The position numbers and the translations under genes are program-made. 64,000 nucleotides of DNA from Vermamoeba vermiformis (taxonomy: Eukaryota > Tubulinea > Echinamoebida): positions 1 through 64,000 of the forward strand of contig JBEWZL010000237.1 of assembly GCA_045837725.1 (NCBI GenBank), given 5' to 3'. Below, piece by piece: positions 1 through 11,637 of the stretch. Under the pieces are notes generated by a model that did not search any database, was not told the DNA's origin, and was given only the letters and a program-made list of their open reading frames with translations. How positions within the stretch are numbered: position 1 is the stretch's first letter; each line of letters starts with the position of its first letter.

Positions 1-150
1 TATGATTGCCATAAGCATTTAATTTAACGTTGAGGGATTGACTATTTTAAGGGTTCAGAAAAGTAAATTACATACCGTGCTCAATGCGTTTTATATTATT
101 ATTTTATTTCTATCACTTACAAAACTTTGGCCATTAACGAATTTAAGATT

Positions 151-3100
151 TTAAGGCAAGAACATCTGAGTTGCGTTAAAGAGCTGGCTGGCAGGGAAGT
201 TAGCAGCGTTAGGCAAGACTTCTGCCAGTTGAGCCGGAGTCACGCCGAACCACTCAGCAATGCCCTTCCAGACAGCTTCGAATGGCGTTGTAGGGATCAA
301 TCGACCGCGACCGAGACTGAGCTCGCCTTCGTCAGTAAGAGTGGTAGGATATTGGCCTAAGATACGACCGCCATTGACCTTGCCACCGGCGACAAAGTGG
401 TTGCCTCCCCATGCGTGGTCAGTGCCTTTACCGTTGCTCGCTAGAGTGCGTGCAAAGTCAGAGGCCGAGATGACCACCACATCGTCCCAGCGACCTTGGG
501 CCTTCATCTCTTGAGCGAACTTGCCAAGGGCCGTGTCAATAGGGCTCAACATCGGAGCTAAGTCGAAAGTGTTGTGAGTGTCAAAGCCGCCAGTTTGAGT
601 GAAAAACACGGCACGTTCAACTTTTTCTTGGACCGGCAACATCTTGATGAGTTTGGCGACTTGAGCGAATTGTTGTTCAGCGCCTGAATTTCCAAAAGTG
701 GTGCTAAGATTGGCTTTTGAGAGCATTGAACCGAGCGACTCGCTCTTGAGCAACGAGTTGAACAACGCGTCAGAATAAGTCTCGGCAAAGATCGACTCGG
801 ACACGTATTGCGTGAGGTTGTTAAGGCCGTTGCGGATTCTGGTCAAGTCGCGCATTTGAATCACACCACCAGTGGGCGAGAGGAAGTCGGCAGGAGTTGA
901 GCCTTGGACCATCTTAGTCTTGCCTGCAAAGCTGTAGATTGCTGATTTGTATGGAACTGCGTTGGTCACAACGGCGTCGGTGATACGACCAAGAATGCCT
1001 TCAGAAGAAATATCTTGCGCGTAAACATTTTGAACGCTGCGTTGCATAATGTTGTGAGCGAAAAGACTAGGCGGGACTCGCTTAGTCTTCTTGTTGTATT
1101 CGTCCTTGGTGATTGGCTCGACCATGGCACCAATGTTAGCGACAAACATGGCGTCCTTGTCAGTGTACAATTGCTTCAGTTGAGGCATGGCAGGGTGAAC
1201 TCCGAATTTACGGCAAGGTTGGCCAGCAGGCACGTCAATGGGCAGAATCGCTGTCTTGTTCAAAGCAGCGCCTTGACGTACTGTAGCGTACTCGGCGTAA
1301 TAATCTTTTCCAGTGCAGTTTGAGTGAGGCACGATCAAGCTGTAGCTGTCAAAGCCACCGATCTCAAAAATAACGACAATAGCCTTGAATCTTCGACCAC
1401 CACCGGGGACCACAGGAGGAGCTTGACGTTGAGTCGTAGTGAGCACGTTGAGAGTGTTGGTCTGGTACTCAGGACTGGCAACAATCAGCTTCACGACTTG
1501 ATTGACAGCCGTGGTCTTGTTGGCAATGGCGTTGTACTCATTGACGAGCGTGTCACGTGCCTTCTTGTTTAAACGACCAGCAGTGAGCAAAAGGTTAAGG
1601 TCGTCAACAATGCCAATAGCAGTGTTGTTTGTAGCGGGAGGTACGTAAGTCAAAGATCCGTCAATATGTTCAGGACCAATCTTGCCGCAGGATCGGCCGT
1701 AAGTATTTTGACTGACACCAAAACCACTGTCACAAGATGTCAAACCAAGATCTACCAACGAAGTAGCACCGTTAAGGAAGCCAAGGAGGTTAGGGGCGGT
1801 GGCAAGTTGTGACACGGGGCTAACGAGGCCAGCGTTGGCAATAGGACCAGCAGGGCTGTACTCGGGCAAGTAGAAACCGAACACGGAGGTTGCTCCGAAA
1901 GGTTGAACTCCGATGCGATTGATCAAGTTGTAAAGAGCGACTTCACGTTGTCTGGGTGATTTGTAGCCGAGAGATCGCATCAATTGGTAGAGCTTGATTA
2001 AGGGATCCTTCAACATGCCGTAGGTCTTGTCAGCTTCAAGAAGAGGTGTACGTGCCTCACGGTCCATCAAAATAGCGTAGACGGCGGCACCAAGGTCTCC
2101 ATACTTGCCAGTGAACTTCAGACTTCCGTAAGTGCCAGAACGGAACGCGTCAACTACGGCCTTGACGTATCTTTGTGTCGGGTTAGACGTCACTAACTGT
2201 TGAATGAGACGGTAGGCAACGAATGGAGCAGTGTTCTGGTGTTCAGACAAGTGCTCGAGCAGTGCTTCAACTTCGTACTCGGCTTGACGAGTCCACAAAG
2301 TATCCGACGTGTAGTCAGTACCAAAGTCGTTGAGTTCGCCAAGAAGAGGTGCAAAGTGTGGTGGGTTTTGGAAGGTAAAGTTGCCAATTTTGACGATCGA
2401 CTGGCGGTTGAACAAGTAACGCACACGTCCACCGACACGGAAAGGAGGCAATTGAAAGATAGCCTTATCGGAGAGTGTTCCGTTAGGATCAGTTTTCAAC
2501 AACCAAACAGTGACACCTGTCAAGTTTTGACACTCTGATCGGACGCATTGCACGTAAGTTCCAGGGTTGAAAATAGTCGGATCACTAGCACCAATCGCAA
2601 TGCGCTTGCCAATAGTATTAGCAGCTGTGCTGGGACTACTGCCGAGAGTTGCCAATGAAGCGAAAGAATACACGGCGCCAGTGCTTACAGTGAAGCTGCA
2701 AATGCAAGAGTTGCCGTTAGGAGTAACTTGACGCGTGCAACCGACGGGGCAAACGCCGCTTGCAGTGGCAACGGGATAGACATTGTTGGACCAACGCACT
2801 CTGAAGACGTTGTTCGAGTTGTTCAAGAGCAGCTTGAACTGGGCCGTGGAGGGATCAACAATGCCGATTTGACCGGAAGGATAAACTTGGATCTGCACAT
2901 TGCAAGTGCCCGAAGTCCACATATAAACATTGCTGGCGCACGACACGGCGAAACTTGCAGCGTCAGTCAGATTGCTCGAGCACACGCTGAGGCCAAGAGC
3001 AGTGCAACGCTTAGCAGCGGTAGCGTAGTCAGTCACTTCGTTGGCAAACAAACACTCAGAAGTGTAGTTTGAAGCAGCACGAGTGAGAGAAGTAGGCTTG

Positions 3101-6100
3101 CAGCAAACAGGTGCAGCAACAAGTTGAGCAGCGTTAGCGCACTGAGCTCTTGTGCTGGCACGTTTGAGAAGTTGACCAGAGTTAAAGAACGTCAATCTGA
3201 CGCAAGCGGGAGGCACGTAAGAGTAGTATTTGGTCACGTTGGCAACAGGATCGACTACCTTAACGCTGAGGATGCGATCGGTATTACACTCTTGAGTACC
3301 TTTGCAGCCAAGATTGCTGGTCAAAGTCACTCGAAGAGGGAAGGTGCAGGCGCCTTTGTTAGTCGCTGAAGGTGCGCAAAGGACTTTGTGCAGCGCTGAG
3401 ACGTTGGGGGTCGGTGTGAAACGACCGCGCAAACCAACAGGACCGACTTCTTGATCGAGAAGATCGCCTTCAACGGAGAAATCTCCGGTGTATTCGTAAC
3501 GAGCTCCTTTCCTCAAGAACGATTGAGGAGGAAGTTCATCGCAGAGAGGGTACTGGTCACCAATGAAGCCAGAGTCGAGTTTAGCTTTAGGCAAACGATC
3601 GCGCCATTGCGGTCTAATTTGCATGGGATCGACGTAGTTGGGAGGAGTGCCAAACTGGGCCTCTTCCATACCAGTGTTGGTGCGATAACGTTGACGGTCA
3701 AAACCAGTCCAGATACGTGCAAAGTCCAAAATATCGGCGTTAGTATAGGCCTCAATAGGGTTGCCCGATGCGTCCAATGTGCGAGTGCCATCGTCGTTGA
3801 GCTTCCAAAGACCAATGCTGTAAAGTTGCATAATTTCACGGGCGTAGTTTTCATCGGGATAAGAGCCTTGGACAGCATAGGCCTTATTTCCCGTGTAAGT
3901 CAAGTAGTATCCCATCAGTGGGTGATAAGACACGTCACGGAGAATGTTGATAAAGTTGCCAAAAGAATTTCGGACAAACGAGTCGTAGTAGCTAGTCCAA
4001 CCATCAGGATGATCTGCAAAGCCAACGTCCATGCTAATCGTGAAGATGTTGGCCAAAGACCAAGCCATGCGCTGACGAAGCTGGTCAACGCTGTTCAAAG
4101 CGATGTTTTCCAAGACGAAGATTGGATCGTTGCTTGAGGGGATAGGATGGTCCAAGGATTCAAGGCTCTTAGTCTTGGCTGAGTTGCTGTACACTGCGTA
4201 GTGGTAGCCCAATTCAGGTGTTGTGCTGGCCTCAGAAGGTGAGCCACAAACTTCTACGCCACCGACATCGGCAGAGGTTGTGCGCAAGGCACCAACAAGT
4301 GCGGCCATTTCTTCAGTCTGCAACTCGCTGGCCAAGTCAAGGAATGGAACACTGTCTCCTAAGCGACCAATCACAGGAATGTTTGATTGACGGAGGTAAA
4401 AGCGTGACATCGGGTGACTGGCGGGGAATTTCAAGTACACGAGGCCTTGGACTGCCCAGTTAGCAATAGGATTGGGTCTGTTAATAATGATACGAAATCA
4501 GTCTTGAGTTCAGTGAAACGACAACTTAAGAAATATCTGTGACAGACGTCAAACGTGACACGTGTCATGAAGCAAATCTTATTGATTCGAATCTTTACCT
4601 TCCGCCTTGCATGGCAACTGGATTACCATCGTGGATCTCGACCCAACGGGTGAAGTCGCGAACGCTATAAAGAGCAGGATGCACGTGTTGGAAGCATTGA
4701 GTGCCGACTTGAACTTGAGCACCAATAGAACTAGCGTTAGAGTTGCAGTTAGCTCCCGACACGGTGATGTCGACGACGTAAGGATTGGTGTCAGTAGAAG
4801 CACGGAGGGCGTTGGTGATGGTAGTGAGTGTAGTGGTGTCCAATGCAGTAGGAGCAGGGCACGTGATAGCGCCAAGTCGTCTCCAACGGGATACACCGCT
4901 CTTGCAAGGAGAAACATTGTACGGATCTTCCAATCTCAGATCGGTAACGTAGTAGATGTATCGAGTATTTTTAGTGTACCTGCATAAATAAGGATTAGTG
5001 TACATGCGTGGCATTGATTATTCACTCTAAAGCAGAGAAATTTGTTATTGCCTTTTTAGGAAACGGACTAATATAGCGATTTATAGGTATCAATCCGTGC
5101 AAATTGGGCAAAAAAGGATTTTGAGACAAAATCTAACTTACCAAGCACGAAGGATAGTTTCGTTGAGCGGTACCAAAGCGGATTTGAACGACAAAGCTGG
5201 AGAGCAGCCTGAACGGCGCACGCAGTAGTCACGATTCTGGTAGGTCTTGGCAATAATAGGGCATTGGCCTTCGAATGATAGTCCAACGGCAGCTGGGTTC
5301 TCCAGGGTATTTTCAACGAATCGGATGCGTTGGTCAAAGCGGTACGTGTTGGTGCCTTGCTTGATGTATGAGTTTCCAGCAGCATCAGAAGCATTACGAC
5401 AAGCCACTAAGCGCCATTTGAGGACATAAGCACCATTACGGGCACCTACAACAGGGACCAGCAATGCGTCGTTATCTCCAATAGTTTGAACGGCGTTGTT
5501 GGTGCTACTAAATTCAATAGCGGGGTTAATCCAGTTCGTAGTGCAATTAACGGTGCCATTGACGAAGGACAGAGAGATAGTTCCGTTGATCTCTTCGTTG
5601 ATGTTGCAGAAGTACAAAGAGGCAGGGAAGGTGAGAGTACCAGGGTACGGTTGATTCAAGAAGGTCGTGACTTCGCCTCGAAGTGCTCCGTCAACAGTTA
5701 ATAAGAAGTGCTTAGTTGTTGCATTCAACGTAACAACAAGCTTCTTGTATTTGTCGCGGACATCAAAAGCGTATCTTGCCCAGCGTGAGCCAATGTCACA
5801 AGGCTCTACCAATTGTCCGGCAGCATATTCACCAGGGCGAGCGTTAGCGCGTTGTCTGTAGTAAGCACGAGTGAGAGTCGGGGTCAAACGCATCTGATCC
5901 AGAATCCAGTTGCTGTAGTTAGTGCCATAAGCAGTTACTACGCGTTGAAGCTCGGCTTTAGTAGCACCAAAAGTAGCTTGGCTATGAAGACGGGCTGCAA
6001 GTTCCAACGGAGTTACATCCACAAGTTCTTCCGGCACGGCCACGGCTTGCACGCTGAGAGCGGATGCAGTGGTGATCGAGCACGTGTTGTCAGCATCGCA

Positions 6101-6452
6101 CGTGATGTTAGCAATATCACTGCTTTCCATGCCTGTTACTGGCTCCCAAGGGTTGCCATCGTAGCTGCGAGCAACAACCACATGAATTCCGTCCTCATCC
6201 ACAACTTCGGCGACGAGAATTTCGCCGCTGTTGCTGCGAGGAAGAATGTGAGGCTCTTCTGAAGGGATGTTAGTGAGTATTTAGCGAGAAAAAGAATATT
6301 AATTGCGTACCAATAATACCGTTGTTGGATTCGGCGAGAAGCGGTTGCGTTAACAAAACGCCTAATAGAACGGCAGCTACTGCAACAACGAAGATGGCTC
6401 CGGATACTAATATGAGCACCTTCTTCTTGCGTGGAGACATTGGTGTAGTCAT
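151..6452 (-). CDS. Type II membrane protein fusing DUF1800 and DUF1501
   Basis: Four exons (6452-6311, 6258-5142, 4979-4599, 4477-151) join in frame to give about 1988 residues. The short N-terminus is basic (MTTPMSPRKKK) and is followed by one hydrophobic segment, so a signal anchor with a lumenal or extracellular body is likely; the rest is rich in NxS/T sites and cysteines. A DUF1800 part begins near residue 110 (ARLHSQATFGATKAEL), is interrupted by a glycosylated Cys-rich insert, and resumes with LRQRMAWSLANIF and YAREIMQLYSIGLWK. The C-terminal third is DUF1501, an alkaline-phosphatase-superfamily relative: IGGFDSYSLIVPH, QTGGFDTHNTF and the signature GTDHAWGGNHFV are all present. In bacteria these two families are usually separate neighbouring genes and tend to be exported; their biochemical role is not established. 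Here they form one spliced eukaryotic gene. Acquisition from a bacterium followed by intron gain is an inference. Confidence 0.88.
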
Positions 6453-7320
6453 CTTGCGTGCTCTACAACAAAGAGTTAAGCTTCAAAAGAAATGCCATAA
6501 AATTACGTTGCAATTTATCGTTTACCGAATAATATCAGAAAGATTCTTGCAGTGGAATCTTCAAAATCATTGCCACGAGATGAATTCTGAATCAAGCGAG
6601 AAGGTTTGCAGAGCTCACGACGATGGTCGCTAAACAACGATCTACGAGGATTTGTAGCAACAATCTCGCAAGTAGAGAGAACTTCAGACTGGTATCGCGT
6701 GAAGATGATTGCAACTGACACCATTTTGCCAATTATGGAGTTTGCTGTCATAAATCAGTATCGCACTGACTTGTCAACTTGTACATTAAAGCGATGCTTT
6801 CTGAATTTTCGGGAGTATTTAAGGAATAAGTGAGGTGTTGGATCACATCAGAACGTAATTAATTGTGCGATCAGCTATTTTTTGAAAATTAAAATATTTG
6901 TTGGAAAAATTTCTGCGGTCATTGAAATAATTGCAATAAATCAAGCAAAATTAACCACATAAATTTAATAAGCTTGAAGTCTTGGCCTACCTGCAATAAA
7001 CTGACGTGAACGATGTCTGACGGATGGATATTGTCACGGTCATGCTTACTTTAATATTGTCTTACCAAACTGTATTTTTTAAGCTCAAAAATAAATTTGT
7101 TTTGGGGTTATACCTATCATGACAGATGTCTTGTCCACTAATTGAAATCTGTCAACAATCGGTAAACCTCGATTGACCCAATCACAGATACAATAAGTCA
7201 AGAATATTTCCATAATTTAATTGATCCGAGTTTAATCCGTTGTGTTCGGTATTCAAATTTTACACACACAAAATCTTCTAGAGGAACTCTACTCGCTTGT
7301 GAACTGCGATATTATCACTG
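6453..7320. other. Intergenic region upstream of the DUF1800/DUF1501 gene
   Basis: AT-rich DNA of about 870 bases between the start of the giant minus-strand gene and the next minus-strand signals. It should hold that gene's promoter. Short open frames occur on both strands, but none has splice sites, composition or a sequence that I recognise. Confidence 0.5.
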
Positions 7321-7648
7321 CTAGTAAATTACGTAAAGCGAATATTTTATAGCTACTAAAAGTGGTACAATTAAACTAGCGAAGGAAGTGATGAGAATGC
7401 GGCGCTCACGTGGCAAGGAATAGGTCGGGTGAAAGGAAGCATTCAAAAGGAGGCTGGGCTCAAGGAATGGGGATGTGAGCCACATTTGTTGTCGAATGGA
7501 TGTCCTAGTTGCAACCAGCTTGTCTTGTATCCCGGCTACACTGCAGTGTTGATTGAGCACACAGAGCACCACAGTCAGCTTCTGGGTTCTCCACTGAGAA
7601 TATCTCCGCTGAGTCATTAACAGGATCGTCATAAGAGCGTAGCGCCAT
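7321..7648 (-). CDS. Candidate small tail-anchored protein (weak)
   Basis: On the minus strand an ATG near 7648 opens a frame reading MALRSYDDPVNDSAEIF and onward for about 35 residues. It can be joined through a possible GTGTAG donor and a CCCAG acceptor to a segment ending in a strong hydrophobic stretch (LITSFASLIVPLLVAI) just before a TAG at 7321. The result would be a roughly 80-residue tail-anchored protein. The donor is unusual, no family is recognised, and an overlapping 117-codon frame covers the same DNA. I list it only because the hydrophobic tail and acidic body look protein-like. Confidence 0.2.
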
Positions 7649-7673
7649 GGTGTACTGGTCACGATCTCGGTCA

Positions 7674-8144
7674 TTAGATCAATTTTAATCGACGAACTTT
7701 GTTTCTTTTGCGTTTACTGCGCCTCTTAGGGCCAGGGGCAGCAGATTCTTGATCACCTTTCGCAGCCTTCTTCTTCAGGCGATTGTAGAAATACCAACGG
7801 GCTCTAGATTCTCTTGCAAGTTCTTTGTTCGCTTCCTGGGCCCAAGAGAGTCAAGAAAAGACCCGCAAAGTACTACAAATGTTCTATTATTTTAATAGTA
7901 ATATTTCCTTGACTATTATTTTTCAGTGCTGTACTGTCTGATTTTTCCTGATCCGTTGTTGAGGTTGTTTTTTGCTCTGTATCAAATGATATTAATTTCC
8001 TGTAGTATTATGTATAATTTATTTATATTAACTATTTTTTTAAAACTTACGGCTTGCAGTACGAGTGCTGGTCCGCGAGGATCGGCTAGAATCTGGTGTT
8101 GGGTTTGTCTGCCTCGCATGCGCTGTATTTTTTATTCTAACCAT
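7674..8144 (-). CDS. Candidate small very basic protein, divergent from eRF3
   Basis: A minus-strand ATG at 8144 begins MVRIKNTAHARQTNP followed by a Ser/Arg/Thr-rich stretch, with a clear GTAAGT donor after position 8051. A downstream exon (7835-7674, acceptor CCCAG) encodes an alpha-helical basic end including RARWYFYNRLKKKAAKG and a KRRSKRKRNKVRR cluster before a TAA. A middle exon near 7976-7930 is likely but its frame could not be settled. The start lies only about 110 bases from the eRF3 ATG on the other strand, so a shared divergent promoter is likely. The composition suggests a nuclear or nucleic-acid-binding protein. The first residues faintly resemble a histone H3-type tail, but no histone fold follows. 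Confidence 0.35.
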
Positions 8145-8253
8145 TATTGAAATGGCTGCTTTTGGTGCTCTATTGGGCGCACAAGCAAAATTGGAAGGAC
8201 GGTTCGACGGTGGATCTTTTTGCGACACGACCTACAAACGCAAACACACAACA

Positions 8254-11229
8254 ATGTCCAAGAAGTTGACTTTGAATCCTAACGCCTCTGAGTTCGTCCC
8301 TGGCTCTGTAAGTATAACTGACAACTACGTCGACGAGCCTGTTTAAGATCCACAACGCATCTCGATCGAATCTAATCGCTGCTGCTATTATTTTAGTTCG
8401 GCGCTCCTACTACCCCCACACCTACCCCTGCCCCTCCTAAACCCGAGCCTACTAAGGAGTCATGGGAAGATAATGTCGATCAAAAGAACGATCAACCTGC
8501 TGCCCAACCCAAGGCTGAAACTAAGCCAGCAGAGAAGCCCGAAGTTAAAGAGACATCTATTGACGATAAAGACGATGATGACAGACCTTTGACTGCTGAG
8601 GGTAAGCACATTCAGAATTTTTATTGAATTAGTATTTGCAACAGAAATTAATTTAGCATTTAAACCGATACAAAATGCTACATAATAATTGTATGCTGCA
8701 CTTTGATGGCGTTATTAATTTATTTAACTGTTTTTAAAAATTTATTTTCGATCGAATCCAAGTATTGCATGGCCACCGTCCCTCCAATATCAATTAATAT
8801 ATGAATGCAAATTAACGCTAAATATATTTTGAACGTAAAAGTTCTTAATTTGTACGTCCCCTCGTGGATAATTCAGATCTCGATCACGGATGAAGTAACC
8901 GTTTTATTAACGTTAATTATCATAGAACTTAAGGAGCTCGAACGATTGAAGATTGAAGAAGGATTAGAGAAGGGCGACGGTGAAATCGTCTTCAAGGAAG
9001 AAGTTATTGACGATCCTCGTGAACACTTGAACATCGTTTTCATTGGTCACGTCGGTAAGTGTCAATTTTCAGCCTATAATTCATAACAATCGCTAATATA
9101 ATATTATGGAACAGACGCTGGCAAATCAACTGTTTGCGGTAACATTTTGTAAGTTTATTTGAAACGCTGGATTTGCACGAAGATTTTTGAAACAATTGTG
9201 GCTAATATGATACAATAGGGTACAAACTGGTCAAGTCGACGAGAGAACAATTCAAAAATACGAAAAGGAGGCAAAGGAAAATAACAGAGGCAGCTGGTTC
9301 TTCGCTTACATTATGGATATTAACGACGAAGAAAGAGCAAAGGTACGATAATAATATCAATATTATAGCGAGTACACAATAATAATAATAATAATACCAT
9401 TGTAGGGTAAAACCGTCGAAGTCGGTCGCGCTCAATTCGAAACTGAGAAAAAACGATACACTATTCTGGATGCACCCGGTCACAAGAACTACGTGCCCAA
9501 CATGTTGATGGGTGTCGCTCAAGCTGACGTTGGTGTGTTGATTATCTCCGCTAAGAAGGGAGAATTCGAGTCTGGTTTCGACAAGAACGGTCAGACCCGT
9601 GAACACGCCATCTTGGCCAAGACTTTGGGCTTGAAGAAATTGATCGTCGCTATTAACAAGGTCGACGAACCCACCGTCAACTACGATAAAGCAAGGTACG
9701 TAGATTTTAAACGAACTGCAACGAAAGAAAACCAGATCCCGCGTTATATTATTTTACGATGATGTTTAGATGACGAGACTGAAAATTAACAAAAATGTTG
9801 ATTAAATTTGGCCTGAGCAAAATAATATAACGACAATAGATATGATACCTCGAACGACTCTATCTATCCCATAATACTTACGCATGTTGTTTTAGATACG
9901 ACGAAATTGTCAGCAAGATTACCCCGTTCTTGAAACAATTCGGTTACAATATGAAAGACGTTACATTCTTGCCCATGTCAGGCTACGCGGGACAAAATAT
10001 TCTTCAAAAGTTCCCGACTGGCGTGTGCAGCTGGTACCAGTAAGTCAATCGTACCAAAGTCGGATCCAAAAACAGCACTTTTACAAAGTTGTCGATACTC
10101 ACATTATCGATGATTTCACGTTCGTGCTAATATTCTTTTTTTTTGCTTACTGAATTATTTTTTTAATGACGTAATTTCAGAGGCGAATCTTTGATCGGTA
10201 CTTTGGACGCTATGGATCCAATTGAAAGAAACGAAACTACCCCATTGAGAGTTCCCGTTCTCGATAAATTCAAGGAACGAGGTGTTTTATTCGTTATGGG
10301 CAAGGTTGAGTCCGGTACTGTCAAGCGTGGCGATACCTGCGTGTTGATGCCTGGCAGAGTAAGTACAGTGCAATTAATATTACTGGTAGTGCGAAACTAA
10401 TTTATAACGGTAGATCCCCGTTGAAGTTTTATCTTTATCCAACGATAAAGCCAACTTGTCACACGCCAAGCCCGGTGAGAACATCAGAATTGGCTTGAAA
10501 GGAGGTACGTCTAACATGCAAGTTACACTGGACAAAGTCTAACCATAATCGTGCAGTCGAAGAAGATCATGTCCACAGAGGCTTCGTGTTGTGCGCGAAG
10601 GAATCACCTGTTCACGTCGTATCTGAATTCGTTGCTCAAGTCGTATTCATGGAACTCTTATCACACAAGTCTTTGTTCACAGCTGGTTATCAAGTAAGTA
10701 CCAGCGATCAAAACAAGCACGGCAGCCTAGTCGTAGTCTTGCCTTCGGGATTTTGCCGGCGGCTTCTTCGTAAATCAACAAATGACAACATGGCCGAGTG
10801 GTTAAGGCGAAGCACTCGATCAATCGATTTGTTTATTTACGCTTCATTATCCTTGTTTTTTTTTTTTGCATTGCCCCAGCTAACTTTTTGATTAGGCTGT
10901 TATTCATATGCACACCGCTGTTGAAGAAATTACTTGCGTGGTACGTTTAGAGATTTCTGTCTATGCGGATTTGTTCTGATCTTTATTTTAAGCGCGTGCT
11001 TGCTGAATTGGATAAGAAGACTGGTCAAGTAGATAAGAAACTGCCCAAGTTTGTCAATAGTAAGAGTTTGGCTGTCATTCACTTCCAATTGGCCAAGGAC
11101 GTCTGCATGGAGGCCTTCAGTGACATCCAACAATTGGGTCGCTTCACTTTGCGAGACGAAGGCAAGACTATTGCTTTCGGTAAAGTTTTGTACATTGGTC
11201 CTCCTAAGAAGAAGAGCGCTGCTAAATAA
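8254..11229 (+). CDS. eRF3: Eukaryotic peptide chain release factor eRF3 (GTPase)
   Basis: Twelve exons (8254-8307, 8397-8601, 8926-9054, 9115-9148, 9219-9342, 9406-9695, 9896-10039, 10181-10358, 10414-10504, 10557-10693, 10896-10940, 10993-11229) join without a frame break to 555 residues. Exon 1 encodes a poly(A)-binding-protein docking motif, PAM2 (LTLNPNASEFVPG). A short Pro/Glu/Lys-rich region follows, then an EF1A-like GTPase with GHVDAGKST (about residue 127), DAPGHKNYVPNM, and NKVD, and finally the two beta-barrel domains, ending GPPKKKSAAK. KNYVPNM and GEFESGF match eRF3 (Sup35/GSPT1) rather than HBS1 or EF1A. It acts in the cytosol with eRF1 to end translation and links termination to the poly(A) tail. 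The N-domain is much shorter than in yeast Sup35. Confidence 0.96.
10769..10841 (+). other. tRNA-Ser-like 5' half enclosed by an intronic hairpin
   Basis: Inside eRF3 intron 10, positions 10784-10809 read like the 5' half of a type II (Ser-like) tRNA: a seven-base acceptor strand, TG, and a D-arm containing the perfect A-box TGGCCGAGTGG. No B-box (GGTTCGANTCC) or matching 3' acceptor strand is present, so it is not a complete tRNA gene. The half is flanked by inverted arms 10769-10783 and 10827-10841, which pair at 14 of 15 positions and place the tRNA-like part in the loop. A T-run at about 10856-10868 could end Pol III transcription. It is either a tRNA fossil or a small structured RNA. Confidence 0.5.
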
Positions 11230-11637
11230 GGTGATCCGTTTTCAAGGTAGATTCACATCTTGATCGTTTAATAATCACCGAGATTCTTTGGCTAGTAATT
11301 TGCTAAAGAATGCGAAATAAATTTCTTTTATCTAATCGGACGCTTTGTTCTCTTTGCTAACGTGGCAGATTCTGGATCAACCATTTTTTTTCAATTCAAT
11401 GTCGCGAAAGTTGGACGTCTGTACACGGAAGTATTACAGCTCCCTCCGGTCATGGCTTCTTTCTCGCTTTCCTAATTTAGAAAGTCCGTGCCGTCGCCGA
11501 AATCTACCTTGAAGAACGGCGAATGGAAGCTTGGTCGGAGTAAATATTTAAAGCTTCAGATTCGAATTAATTATTCATTAACAAAACAACTAACAACAAA
11601 TAACAACAAGTTTTTACTATTTTAATCAAGCAACAAA
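11230..11637. other. Intergenic: eRF3 3' end and promoter of SDR copy A
   Basis: About 400 bases. An AATAAA near 11317 could serve as the eRF3 polyadenylation signal. The DNA just before the ATG at 11638 is an A- and CAA-rich leader of the kind seen before the other dehydrogenase copies. A GCTTCTTT stretch near 11455 and CCGAAATCT near 11497 are distant matches to the promoter block shared by copies B to D. Confidence 0.45.

Noticed and set aside
3451-4137. 228-codon plus-strand frame inside the DUF1800/DUF1501 gene
   Set aside because: It lies opposite a long coding exon with clear domain motifs; its own product has no recognisable features, so it is a shadow frame.
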